NCBI GenBank assembly: GCA_030374765.1
Contig: JARGXX010000097.1
Coordinates: 124,001-188,000, forward strand
Source: Agarophyton chilense
Lineage: Eukaryota; Rhodophyta; Florideophyceae; Gracilariales; Gracilariaceae
DNA length: 64,000 bases
Direction: 5' to 3'
Each line of letters begins with the position of its first letter. Within the stretch, counting starts at the first letter, position 1. Below, one piece after another: positions 1 to 11,329 of this stretch. The notes beneath the pieces were generated by a model. It was not told the origin of the DNA. It was given only the letters and a program-made list of their open reading frames with translations, and ran no database searches. The translations under genes and the position numbers were made by a program.

Positions 1-195
1 GTTGGAAGTGGTGGTTGCTTTCAATTTCTTGACAGAGATGGGAAAGGTGTGGAGAGATCGTAAGCGCATAGCAGGAGACTGAGACAGAGTTGCGTGTGAA
101 CACATGTCTGGGTGTCATTCGGTGATGCGGACATTTTTGCGAGGCGTGGACACTTGTGCACGTGGCAAGAGTTTGGCGCTGCTCGATGTGGGGAT
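1..195. other. Unassigned left flank of Copia-A
   Basis: This is sequence outside the left LTR of Copia-A. I find no convincing coding region; the short open frames on both strands have no recognisable motif. Before Copia-A inserted it was continuous with the sequence that now starts at 14770, so the two flanks should be read as one ancestral locus. Confidence 0.6.
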
Positions 196-200
196 ATCGA
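196..200. repeat. Target site duplication of Copia-A, left copy (ATCGA)
   Basis: ATCGA directly precedes the left LTR and is repeated directly after the right LTR at 14765-14769. A 5-bp duplication is the usual length for Ty1/Copia integrases. The pair fixes both ends of Copia-A and shows that the interrupted element at 201-14764 entered as one unit. Confidence 0.95.
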
Positions 201-420
201 TGTGGGAACGTGGGACATCGGCGCAGCGCACAGGGCAAATCCGACAGGGAAGAATTGTCAGCGATCGGGGGACCGGTGTCCTCGTTCGTCGCTGTCCCCC
301 GCACTCGCCGCGAACCGGCGAGCGCGTTCTGAAGTTTTTATTGTCGTCTGATAGAACGCTGCCGCTGCGATCTCCGCTAGTAAGCTACGTAAGTTGGGGG
401 CTTACGTCAGCCTTTCAACA
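201..420 (-). repeat. Copia-A 3' LTR
   Basis: A 220-bp direct repeat that starts TGTGGGAACG and ends TTTCAACA on the plus strand, so it has TG...CA ends. It matches 14545-14764 over its whole length with about 92% identity and no length difference. The element runs on the minus strand, so this left copy is the 3' LTR. Confidence 0.95.
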
Positions 421-836
421 CCCCCCCAGTTGGCTGAAGTATAGAGCCAAACAAGTAAAAGTATACCTTAGGGTAGGTGTTATAACAGAAATGAAAAGAC
501 TCAGCGGAGTAGCGAGGATATTTTCCCATACGACGCAAGACTCAAGTTCGATCCTCGGAGTAAGCTCGACGAATTGAGACCTTTCAGCAACTAGGAGCGG
601 ACGCGAAATTAGAGTCGGTATCAAACGACCGTTACAAAATCTGACCACCGAAAGGTGTATTGAGGACCTAATTGATTATAAGGGCAGGGTTGTCCAGTTC
701 GGCTGTAAGTCCCCACCTTCGAAAGGGTGGTACAACGTTTTAAAATCGCGTGAACCGAGCAGCGGAGGGCGATCTTGTGTCTTAAGCATTACTAACGTCA
801 ATCGAGTTTTTTGGAAAACAACCCATTTTCGACATC
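421..836 (-). other. Copia-A 3' noncoding region with polypurine tract
   Basis: This is the end of Copia-A beyond the Gypsy-1 insertion. On the minus strand a run of G (421-428) touches the 3' LTR and is the likely polypurine tract for plus-strand DNA priming. The other 400 bases show no long frame or known motif on either strand and look like the untranslated tail of the element. Confidence 0.75.
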
Positions 837-841
837 CTTAG
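837..841. repeat. Target site duplication of Gypsy-1, left copy (CTTAG)
   Basis: CTTAG precedes the left LTR and recurs at 9689-9693 right after the right LTR. The perfect 5-bp match proves that Gypsy-1 integrated as a unit into the 3' part of Copia-A. Confidence 0.95.
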
Positions 842-2264
842 TGTGGACGCCATTTTCTGGGCTGCTGATGGCGCGGGTGGTGACAGACTCAGTAGAACGT
901 AATGCCAGGGGGTACCAGTCTACAACCGTAGACAAAACGACAGAGGCCGGCGGAAACGTCCAACCAGTAAAGGCCCAGGGAGCACTAACAAACGATACAA
1001 CCACTCCGAAGAACACCTACGAGCGCCCGCAAGCCACTGCAGGGCTGCAATCGTAGTGGGGAAAGGTTGATGCTAAAGACGGCGGGAGACCAAGCCGCCA
1101 AGGAAAGTGAAAGGGGGAAGCAGGGCAGAGAGAGAAACGGTTGATGGCAAAAGAGGCCCGGACAGGGCTGAGAGAAGTGAGGGTGCCCCAGGAGCTTCCG
1201 GGGAAAAGTGGTCTCCCCCCGCAGAGCTGGCGCCGAAGCGCTCGGCTCGGGGGTTTATATAGACGATCAGAATATTGCATAAACTCCACTCATGCATAAG
1301 ACAAAGCCTAAAAGCTACACCCGTAGCCTTGAATTTGGGACGTCTTCTAGTAGATCTCCCTAAGAAAGGCTCTGTCTCTTCTGATGACGTCTATATAATA
1401 CGTGGTTGGAATCTGGAATCACCAATTCCACCGTTTCATCCTAACATGAATCCTACAACCTTGATTCGAGAGATGACCTGACGACGATACCGACTCATCC
1501 AGCCGCGAGCCGGTATACGCGCCGGTGTTGGACCTTGAAGCCGAAGAATTCGACAGGGAAGTGGACCAGAGCGTCACCCATGCGTCCGTGGAAGCGGTCG
1601 TAGACCAGTTCCAACTGGTCGTGGACGACGCTATGGCTGGCCACCCTCAACCTGACAACGCGGTCGAAGTCGACGCAGTGCGTTGCGGCGACGCAGCTTG
1701 CTTGGGCGACGCAGCTCGGTTGGGCAGGCGACGCTGTGAGAGGGACGGAGGCGGTGGAGGCGAAGGCCGCGAAGGCGGAGGCCATGGAGGCGGACAACAA
1801 AGAGGCGAAAGAGGCTGTTGGGGCGCAGACAAGGGAGAGGCTTCATGCGCGCTGCGACGGCAGAGCGACGATGGGGCGCTTGACGAAGCGCGGCAGGTTG
1901 GTGATGCGGGCGCAAGGGCGGCCGAAAGCTGCGACGACAGCGGGGAGCCAGACGGTGGTGGGGGGCGGCGATGGCCAAGGAAGAAAGGGCAAACGGAGGA
2001 AGACGGAGATGGCGCCGCGGGCGGTCGCGGCGCCGTCTTGGGTGATGGAGACCGTTAAGAGCGTCTGGCCGGTTTTGGAACGGGGTGGTTTGTTTTGAAG
2101 CGAATCTCAATCTCGAGATTCGCTTCCACTTCCACCATCCCAACTGGCCGTTCCACACCAACCAATCATCGGTGTGGAAGTCCCAGGTGCAGGGACAGGG
2201 GGATTGCTCCGGTCCACAGGACAGGTACCGAGAGACATCCCCCTGTCCTTGCTGGGCGGTTACA
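842..2264 (-). repeat. Gypsy-1 3' LTR
   Basis: A long terminal repeat from TGTGGACGCC to GGCGGTTACA, 1423 bp, the same length as its partner at 8266-9688 and about 99% identical to it. The half toward 2264 is GC-rich and purine-biased, and it holds overlapping open frames on both strands that are probably a compositional effect. On the minus strand a TATATAAAC motif lies near 1254-1262, a candidate TATA box. If it is used, U3 would be about 1 kb long and R-U5 about 0.4 kb. Confidence 0.96.
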
Positions 2265-2275
2265 CACCCCCTTGC
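2265..2275 (-). promoter_or_regulatory. Gypsy-1 polypurine tract
   Basis: Read on the minus strand this is AGCAAGGGGGTG next to the 3' LTR start TGTAACC. A purine-rich run touching the 3' LTR is where plus-strand DNA synthesis is primed in LTR elements. The same tract borders the Gypsy-2 LTR at 21659. Confidence 0.75.
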
Positions 2276-2313
2276 TGAGCGGTCGCTTCGCCGGGGCGAC
2301 CGAAAAATAACGA

Positions 2314-5300
2314 CTAGTGTGTCGTGGTGTGAGCCTTCTTTGGTTCCTGGCCATGATCTTCTAAATGTTGTGGTCGTTTGTTGTAGAGCTTCAGTCTTCG
2401 GGCATGAATTCCTTTGCGAGACACTCTCTTACCTGACGACACTAGTTGATAACGCGGATGATTCGCCTTAATGACACGGCATGGCCCATAGAACCTTGTG
2501 ACATAAGCAGGCCATTTGAAAGAAGGATTGAGTGCTTCTCCTTTCATCACTAGGACGAGATCTCCAACTGAGAACCTATTGCCGTAGCGAGAGTCATCTT
2601 TCCTAATCGACTGGCGAGCTACTCGCATCGCCCTACCGACTGTAGCGGCCTGAACTTCGATCCTTCGATGTTCTTCATGAGGAAACTTTACTAATGCACG
2701 AGGGTCACTGCGATGCATGCGTGGAGGACATCGATACATCAGTTAGAAGGGTGAGAATCCTTCCCTCAGTTGTCGGCCTTTATATCCAAACAGAACCTCG
2801 GGGAGTGCGTCGTCCCATTCCATATTATTTCCATGTACGATCTTCTCAAGGGCCTTCTTGATAGTCCCAACCATTCGTTCTGCACGCCCATTCGACATCG
2901 GGGCGTAAGCCAGCACAGGCTTCAATTCAATGCCGTTCTTGGTCAAATATTCCTGAACGGACTTGGCTAGAGACGAAGTTGCATTGTCTGACACAATAGT
3001 TCGCGGGTATCCAAACGGACTCACGATCTCGCTTCTAATGAATTTGAGGACTTCCGTTGCCGTAGAGTATCTGGAGGCTACTGCTATAGGCCATCCAGTC
3101 AAGTGTTCTGCTCCAATCAGCAGGAATCGGTTGCCACTCTTCGTCGGACGGTACAATCCAGCAAAGTCGATGGAGAAGGTGTGAAACACATCCGTAAGAG
3201 GAGTTCTTTGACCAGCGCGGTAAGATGGATTGGGTCCCATGAACTGGCATGCTTTGCAGCTTTTGACATATTCCACGATATCGGACACGACGTTTGGCCA
3301 CCAGAATCTTTCACGGATAAATCTACGAGTGGTCCGCAAGTCCCAATGTCCTATGTCATCGTGAAAGGTCTTCAGCAACCTAAGCCTTTCAATCACGGGT
3401 GGAACCCATCGAAGACCGGCACCGGTTCTTCGATACAACAACCCGTTCCAAACCATGAAATTCTTGCTACTTCTCTTCGTGGCTGCTACCATCTTAGGGT
3501 CACTTTCCTTCATCGGCATCATACTCAAATGTCGACCAATGTCCGCGTAGAAGTCTTCAATCTCCTCAAACGTGGTATTGGTCTCGACGGTCATGGTCGT
3601 GGCAACATCTTTTTCTTCTCTTTCAGTGTTTTGGGCAACGCAGTATCTAGACAAGTAGTCGGCTGCCCTGTTCTTGGCTCCTGGTCTGTAGACAATCTCG
3701 AACTCATACTCAGCGAGAAATTCCAACCACCTAGCCAGTCGGCCATGAACATCCTTCTTCTTGAATGCATACCTGAGGGCTTGATGATCAGTCAGCAACT
3801 GAAAGGGCTGAGTTCCAAGGAGATACATCCTGAACTTTTTCAATGCGAAGATAACTGCAAGCGCTTCTTGTTCACAGACTGCATACCTTCTTTCTGCCGC
3901 CGCCATCGTTTTACTGGCGTACTGTATCGGATGAAACATCCCATCCGATTTCTTCTGCGCGAGGACCGCTCCCAATGCAACGGAAGAGGCGTCGGTCTCA
4001 ACACGAAAAGGTACACTAAAGTCCGGGAATGCTAACACAGGCGGGCTGGTAAGTTTCTGCTTAAGGGTATTGAAAGCTTCCAGCATCTCATCGGTGAAAT
4101 TCAATTTGCGGTTGCCAGTTGTTGAAGCATGAAGTACAGCAGCCGTGTCGGCAAAGTGGGTGATGGATCGTCTGTAGTACCCAGCCAATCCTAAAAAGCT
4201 TCTGAGTTCAGTGGTATTGGAAGGGATTGGGGCCTGTTGAATAGCTTCAATCTTCTTTGCGTCAACGGCCACGCCATTCTTATCCACTACGTGCCCCAGG
4301 AGTTCTATCTTTGGCTGAGCGAATTGACAGATGGATATCTTTAGCTTCAATCCATGTGACGCTACAATTCTCAACACGTATTCAACATGTTCGACATGCT
4401 CTTCCAATGACTTGGAGAAGATCACTACTTCATCGATGTAAACGCGAGCGAACGGTACCTTGCCGAGAATGGAGTCCATCATTCTTTGGAAGGTTGACGG
4501 AGCGTTCATCAGACCAAAAGGCATGACTTCAAATTGAAACGTTCCCTGTCTGCAAATGAATGTCGTCATTTCCTTGCATTTGGGCGACATCCCTATCTGC
4601 CAATACACAGAGAAAAGGTCCAAGGTGGTGAAAAATGAACAACCTCCCAACTCGTCGAATATCTGCTCCATGTGCGGCAGAGGCCAGCGGTCAGCTTTCA
4701 TCCCATTATTCAACGGTCTGTAGTCAATGCAAAACCTTGGTCTGCCATCCTTCTTGGTAGCTATTACCACAGGAAAAGACCAGGGGGAAGTGCACGGCTT
4801 GATTATGCCGGCTTTTAGCATCTTGTCCACTTCCTCTCGAACAACTTGGTCATATCTGGGCGGGAGTCTCCTAACTCTTGAATGGAGCGGGGCATCACAT
4901 GTCACTGTGAACTCGTGCATGACAGGAACATTGGTCGGTCTGAGATCATACAAAGACCATGCTAAAACATCGAGGCTCCCCAGAATGGAACGGATCCGGT
5001 CTTGTACCTCATTAGGCAAATGGACAAGTCTTTCAACAATCAATTCTTCTTGACTCGCATCTGGCGCAGAGTTCTCGATGACAGTCGAGCTCTCATCTCG
5101 TTTCATTTTCGTGGGCATTTGCCATGAATACTCATCTTCCGATTGTGGGCACACAATGTCACCCTGACTCATGCAACCAGCCACACATATTTTCGCGGAC
5201 TTTTCCCAATTTATGTCGGGGTTCGTATCACCTCGGCCAATTCTTGCTTCCGAATCTTCCCCCTTCTGTTGATGCAATCTTTCGCCAGTTTCTGCGGGTG

Positions 5301-7375
5301 GTCTGTTCGGATCCTTGTCTTCTCCACCCACGGAGAGCGGGGGCCGACTCGTATTCTCTTCAGGTGGTAGTTCTTCTTCAAATGAGATCACATAATGACC
5401 ATCGTCATCTTCCTCAATCATTCCAGTACGATTAAAAGGAAGGTTGTGAGCTCCCAAGTGAGGCGGATGAGCAGGTAGGGGAACAGGGTATCGAATCCGA
5501 TTACGAACCTCCAGAAAATCGTCTATTGGTTCTTCTCCCTCTTTTGGCAGCAATTGAACTTCATCCTTAATCGGGATAGTAAGGATGGGATCACGGTAAA
5601 CGGGGGTCTCGGACATCTGCATTTCTTCAGGAGAGGAATGGGCACTAACGCTCTCTTGGTCGGCATCGTCCATCAAGACGAGGCCTACCGTGTCTCTTGG
5701 CTGAACGCTAGTGCCCGTAGAAGAACTCTGAAACGATGACGGGTTCGGGCCTTCAAGGGCTAGCTCACCACCACCCTCGCGTTCTGCTGTTGCTACAGGT
5801 GACGCGTAAGACAGGTCGTCATCTCCAATGTCCGGGATAGGCCATCCGGCTTCAAACCGAACAATCTGTTCTCCATGGTCGTCAAGCTCTAGGACCCCCA
5901 TATTTCCATATGGTAGGTCTCTCGTTTCGGCATGTATTGGGTCACCTGGCAGCAATTCGGGGTCACGATGATAGACCCTGAAAATGAGGCTATCTGGGTT
6001 TCCATCAATGTCTTCGGGATGCAGAAGAACAACGTCATTTCTTACTGGAAGAATGAAATGAGGATCAGGTAGAGGAGAACCATCAGAACTTTCATCGTCC
6101 ATCTCCTCGTCCAAGGCTTCTTGCACTAGTACTTGCTCAGCGACGGCCTGTTCTATCTGCTCCAGCTCGACAGAAGGCAAGGCGGGCTCGTCTTCTAATG
6201 TCCATGTTGGACACAAACTTTCAATCTCGGCCATGTCTAAGGGACGCACGGTAGCCAAATCATGCCAGCAAGTAATTTCTTCTGCTGCGTCATAGTCTGG
6301 GAGTCTGCTCAGAAATTTCCTGCTCCAAGAAGATGGGGAACCGCTTTCTTGAATGGTTGCCAACGCGTAAGCTGAAGTATTAAGATTCTTCTTCTTATCG
6401 TGAATGGGTTCCTCTTCTTCCTCGGTGCTGCTATCAGAGATCAAAGCATCAGTATCGGAAGTGAAGTCGGCACTATCTGTGGATGACAGTTCATCGAACA
6501 AATCGGCTCCGGGCCGATGGTAGTCCAGCGGCAAAGTCGTGGCCTCGTCATCGAACTTCATCGATACTTGCTGCGTTCCAAGGTCAAGACAAGCTTGTAC
6601 CGCTTCTAACGTGGGGCATGCAACAATCAAATGGAAGGGTGGATTTTCTACCACCAAAAAGTCCAAAGGTACTCGCAGAAAACCGAACTCAATCGGCACA
6701 TTCTTCAATCCACCACGAACCAACGACTTTGTTCCGTCTGCTACCACGATCCTTCTATTGGAAGGCCTCATCTCTAGAGACAGTCTGTGACACAAAGCAA
6801 CGGACATCAGATTGGGTATGGCCCCTGAGTCTAACAAAGCCTGAGACTTGGTTCCATGCACGGAGACATTGACAACCTTCAAAGACGGGGGCAAGGCCTG
6901 CGCGTGGGCGTAATTGATTCTTCGCCCGGAAAAGCTTCCAGCTAGTATGCGACGAAGGTCTTTCTTTGCTTGCTCAGCGTCTCCACGAGCTAACTGACCA
7001 AAGGTTAATCCTGAAGGAGCCTTTGCCAGCTCCTCATAAGCATTGTACTTCGCGATATGTTCCTGAATTTTGACTTTCTTCGACTTGGCTTTCGTGGCCT
7101 TCGAAGAGGGTTTTCGAGCTTTGGAGGAAGCTTGTGGGATACTTCTTCCAATTGGTGTCACTGCTTTGGTAACCTGGCTTTCGGGAAACATCACCGGTGA
7201 AATACCAGAGAGGGGCGCAGTCTTTGGCTGCTTCGGGAGCGGAGCTCCCTGCGCATCTCTTTTCGTCGTTGCCACCAGTTCCTCTTCGTCGGAGGAGTCG
7301 TTGACGACAATCGAAACGTGATTCGTGTCATTCTTTTCTGCAGGACGATTATTCTTCAGAGCCTCTTCACGAGCG
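2314..7375 (-). pseudogene. pol: Gypsy-1 pol (protease, RT, RNase H, integrase), broken
   Basis: The polyprotein region, read leftward. An aspartic protease motif (LLDSGAIPN) lies near 6830. It is followed by a long acidic, serine-rich linker that contains two copies of a module of about 75 residues (5836-6066 and 5363-5590). The reverse transcriptase carries the FCIDYRPLN motif near 4720. RNase H has VETDASS near 4000 and TDHQALRYAF. The integrase has an HHCC zinc-binding region (near 3250-3360), FSIDFAG near 3170 and NGRAERM near 2885. No chromodomain is visible after the integrase. It is nearly identical to the Gypsy-2 protein, with a few breaks. Confidence 0.93.
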
Positions 7376-7380
7376 GACTC

Positions 7381-8277
7381 TTATTTGGGCTGGGCGAATG
7401 AAACCCTCTTAAACGCTTCGTCAACCGGTTTCTTCCAACAAGTTGCCGAAGAGTGTCCCACCCTTCCACACGAAACGCAGCGCGTGTTTCGGTGGGGATT
7501 CGTCAGACACCTATTGGCGTAGTGCCCCCGTTGCTGACAGAATGTGCACACTCTTTCTCCTGCTGACTCCGAGCGTGCGCCACCTGATTGAGTTTTCTTC
7601 ATCATCAGATGGAGCTCCGCCATCTGGTCGGCAAGCTTCTCAACTTTATCTTCAAGTGGGGCCGATGTGGGAAGTTCACTCTACCTCGGCCTTTGTAGGA
7701 CCTTCTTAGCTGCCGGCAGGGCGCTCAAAGCACCATAGGACCCTACGGCTTTCTTTCCACCAACAAAATCTTTGACTAACGCCTTCAATGCTTGATAGTC
7801 ATCTGCACCTCGGAAAATAACAAACTGGGCCAGGTCCGCATATTCCATTACAGCGTTTCGAAGCAACCCGAACTCGGCTTCGGGATTGAAACTTGCCTGT
7901 TCGAAGAGCGAGTCCATCTTCTTCAAGAACCCGAGGAGGTCAGCATACTCTAAACGTGCTGAAACCGCCCGACGGATTCTTTCCGCCGGTTCTTCGACAG
8001 AGCCGAAACGCTCAATGAGAGCGGACTTCACTTGACCGTAATCTTTCGCTTTTTCCGAAAGCGTACCATCAACAGCATAATTATCATAGTAGAAATTGAA
8101 GGCTTCACCCTCAAAGTAGCCTAACAGCTTGACAGCCTTTTCACCTCCATCGGTGCCAGCTGCCGCAACATTCTCAAAGTAGAACAGAAATTTCCTGATA
8201 TCAACGTTGGAGCCATCAAAAGAAGAAACAGACTCACGCGGGACGGCGCCCTGCTGGGGGTACCATGTGGACGCCAT
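7381..8277 (-). pseudogene. gag: Gypsy-1 gag with two zinc knuckles
   Basis: Capsid/nucleocapsid region. The amino-terminal part, about 200 residues, is helical and resembles Gypsy gag capsid sequences. It is followed by two CCHC knuckles, CTFCQQRGHYANRC and CVSCGRVGHSSATC, the usual RNA-binding end of gag. The first in-frame ATG is at 8277, inside the last 12 bases of the 5' LTR, so the reading runs MAST and then straight through the primer binding site as WYPQQGA. There is therefore no untranslated leader between LTR and gag. The region is broken relative to pol. Confidence 0.85.
8248..8265 (-). promoter_or_regulatory. Gypsy-1 primer binding site
   Basis: On the minus strand the first bases after the 5' LTR are TGGTACCCCCAGCAGGGC. 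A site beginning TGG directly after the LTR is complementary to a tRNA 3' end with its CCA tail. I cannot name the tRNA with confidence. The identical site borders the Gypsy-2 5' LTR at 27633-27650. Confidence 0.8.
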
Positions 8278-9688
8278 TTTCTGGGCTGCTAATGGCGCGG
8301 GTGGTGACAGACCCAGTAGAACGAAATGCCAGGGGGTACCAGTCTACAACCGTAGACAAAACGACAGAGACCGGCGGAAACGGCCAACCAGTAAAGGCCC
8401 AGGGAGCACTAACAAACGATACAACCACTCCGAAGAACACCTACGAACGCCCGCAAGCCACTGCAGGGCTGCACTCGTAGTGGGGAAAGGTTGATGCTAA
8501 AGACGGCGGGAGACCAAGCCTCCAAGGAAAGTGAAAGGGGGAAGCAGGGCAGAGAGAGAAACGGTTGATGGCAAAAGAGGCCCGGACAGGGCTGAGAGAA
8601 GTGAGGGTGCCCCAGGAGCTTTCGGGGAAAAGTGGTCTCCCCCCGCAGAGCTGGCGCCGAAGCGCTCGGCTCGGGGGTTTATATAGACGATCAGAATATT
8701 GCATAAACTCCACTCATGCATAAGACAAAGCCCAAAAGCTACACCCGTAGCCTTGAATTTGGGACGTCTTCTAGTAGATCTCCCTAAGAAAGGCTCTGTC
8801 TCTTCTGATGACGTCTATATAATACGTGGTTGGAATCTGGAATCACCAATTCCACCGTTTCATCCTAACATGAATCCTACAACCTTGATTCGAGAGATGA
8901 CCTGACGACGATACCGACTCATCCAGCCGCGAGCCGGTATACGCGCCGGTGTTGGACCTTGAAGCCGAAGAATTCGACAGGGAAGTGGACCAGAGCGTCA
9001 CCCATGCGTCCGTGGAAGCGGTCGTAGACCAGTTCCAACTGGTCGTGGACGACGCTATGGCTGGCCACCCTCAACCTGACAACGCGGTCGAAGTCGACGC
9101 AGTGCGTTGCGGCGACGCAGCTTGCTTGGGCGACGCAGCTCGGTTGGGCAGGCGACGCTGTGAGAGGGACGGAGGCGGTGGAGGCGAAGGCCGCGAAGGC
9201 GGAGGCCATGGAGGCGGACAACAAAGAGGCGAAAGAGGCTGTTGGGGCGCAGACAAGGGAGAGGCTTCATGCGCGCTGCGACGGCAGAGCGACGATGGGG
9301 CGCTTGACGAAGCGCGGCAGGTTGGTGATGCGGGCGCAAGGGCGGCCGAAAGCTGCGACGACAGCGGGGAGCCAGACGGTGGTGGGGGGCGGCGATGGCC
9401 AAGGAAGAAAGGGCAAACGGAGGAAGACGGAGATGGCGCCGCGGGCGGTCGCGGCGCCGTCTTGGGTGATGGAGACCGTTAAGAGCGTCTGGCCGGTTTT
9501 GGAACGGGGTGGTTTGTTTTGAAGCGAATCTCAATCTCGAGATTCGCTTCCACTTCCACCATCCCAACTGGCCGTTCCACACCAACCAATCATCGGTGTG
9601 GAATTCCCAGGTGCAGGGACAGGGGGATTGCTCCGGTCCACAGGACAGGTACCGGGAGACATCCCCCTGTCCTTGCTGGGCGGTTACA
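8266..9688 (-). repeat. Gypsy-1 5' LTR
   Basis: 1423 bp, the direct-repeat partner of 842-2264 with TG...CA ends. For a minus-strand element the right copy is the 5' LTR, which fits the adjacent primer binding site. The Gypsy-2 LTRs at 20238-21658 and 27651-29081 belong to the same family. Confidence 0.96.
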
Positions 9689-9693
9689 CTTAG
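9689..9693. repeat. Target site duplication of Gypsy-1, right copy (CTTAG)
   Basis: Perfect copy of 837-841. Copia-A sequence resumes immediately after it. Confidence 0.95.
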
Positions 9694-9713
9694 AATAGAA
9701 TATATCGCCGAAA

Positions 9714-11320
9714 CTATTGCATATGACGACCATTTGAAGCTGTGCTCATTTGAGAAACTAGCTTATCAGGTAGGATACCAGTCGCCATTATAGAGTTGAG
9801 TGTCTTGAAGCCATGGGGAATGATTTTCGTTAAACAATTGGCTATGTTTGACGAGCCGGGAATCCACAAGAAGGACTGCAACTCGTGCGATTCAAACGAA
9901 CCACGCAATCGACAAACAGTTGCCCTTAGTCTGTAGTATCTCTGCTCATGTAGAGTTGAAAGGGTGTAGAATAGAGCCCAAAGAAGTCCACGAGAAGGGT
10001 GAGATTGGGTGGTTCGATTGAGCCATGTTCATGAAGAAAGTATGAGATGGTCTGCGACAAATGAATTGAACGATTTTCAGCCAGGGCAGCTGCTAGTATT
10101 TGTGCTCTAGCAGAGAAGAACGAAACACGAGTTTGTTTCGACGAGTGCCAGTCTATCACATGAAATATGTTCGCCTTCTGGTCACAAAGTAGCAGGCCAG
10201 AGAGTACTCCAGACTGTCCATAAGAGGTGATTCCGGTTGCTGCGTCACTGAAACTTATCAATTCGATAATCGACGTCTTTTCGATGTGTACGGACGGAGC
10301 CTTGTAGAGTAGGAAAGGTTTAAGACTCTTCAGGTGTCGCAAGGCGCTGTTCAGCCACCGAAGGCTGCTGACCTTAAAGCGAGACACTTGCTGTTGTAGT
10401 TAGTTTGCGACAAGCGAGGCCTGCGGTAGCACCCCATTTCCCATGAAGTTGAGTTTCCCCGTCAGGCTTTGAAAAGTGTCGAGTTCAGTGTCTGTGGAGA
10501 GAGAGTTGTCCTGCTTCCTACGAGCCGGGGACACATCGATTGGGTGCACTTGGTCCATGAATTCCTTCATGGATACTGTTATTGAAAAGTCCAGGTGTTT
10601 AGATATAAACAGGCTGTTGAAGACGATATCTGTCGCGCAGGAGAATCTTCCAACGTCAAATTCCGCGGATATTGAAGTATAAAAAGCCTCTAGTTCTGCT
10701 TTGGAACCGGCAAATAGCATGTCGTCGACAACCTTCGCCAAGATAAGTACGAGTATTTCGTTTTTCCATATTAGGAAGTGCTGGGAAAGCCCGGATACGG
10801 TGACGAATCTATGATTGAGGAGCCATTTCTCAACGCAGGGCTGCCATAATCTCCCAGAATCAACGAGACCGTACGCTGGAATCAAGATCTTCCAGACCTC
10901 GTCGAAAGAGTCCGTCCAGCTACGCAGCGGCCTCATATATTTGTATCGTTTGATTGTACCGGCTCGGAGGTACGCGGACCTTATATCAATGGCCGCATTG
11001 CGAAAATGGACCAGTGTGGCCATGGAGAGGAGAAGCCGAATCGTGGGGAACTGTGCGGTGGCTGAGTCCGATCGAAGCGACTTTTTCTGCTTATCCTTGT
11101 TACCATGCGGTACAAGACGGCATTTTAGTTTGAGCGTGCGGCTTTCGCCGTCATGCTTGATTACGAAGAAATGGTGAGACGATATGAGGTTAGCGTCTCG
11201 GGGAAGAGAACGAACTGAAACAGGTTTATACGCTTTCCTGTCTCGATAGGCCTTTTTTTCTCTCGCGATCGCATCGTCCAGAAGCCACCGAGGGGCCATC
11301 TGTAGTTTGTGATTAGTCAA
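9714..11320 (-). pseudogene. pol: Copia-A reverse transcriptase and RNase H (broken)
   Basis: Read leftward, this is a Copia-type reverse transcriptase. Recognisable blocks are the VPHGNKDKQKK region, AAIDIRSAYLRAG (first catalytic Asp block), YGLVDSGRLW and VDDMLFAG (YVDD-type block, near 10720). It is followed by a tether region ending LTGKLNFMG, an RNase H region and the terminal SNIANCLTK motif typical of the Copia RNase H end. The family is divergent from the plant and yeast Copia lineages; GRLW in place of the common RAW block is notable. It is decayed. Confidence 0.85.
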
Positions 11321-11329
11321 CGGTCCGTT

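Larger units (their letters stand above)
842..9688 (-). mobile_element. Gypsy-1, Ty3/Gypsy LTR retrotransposon (broken, young)
   Basis: An 8847-bp element on the minus strand with two 1423-bp LTRs (842-2264, 8266-9688), perfect target repeats, a primer binding site beside the right LTR and a polypurine tract beside the left LTR. The pol order is protease, reverse transcriptase, RNase H, integrase, as in Ty3/Gypsy. The LTRs differ at only about a dozen positions, so it is recent and much younger than Copia-A around it. The coding part has about three breaks and no envelope-like gene. Gypsy-2 at 20238-29280 is a close sister copy. Confidence 0.96.

Noticed and set aside
1525-2161. Long open frames in the Gypsy LTRs as host genes
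   Set aside because: They lie fully inside LTRs, overlap on both strands and are explained by GC-rich repeats; kept only as an observation.
2314-2739. Envelope gene or chromodomain at the 3' end of the Gypsy elements
   Set aside because: The end of the polyprotein shows only the integrase carboxy-terminal region; no signal peptide, membrane segment or chromodomain pattern.
3103-4035. Plus-strand frame of 310 codons (and its twin at 22497-23429)
   Set aside because: Antisense to well-defined pol domains; a shadow of the coding frame.
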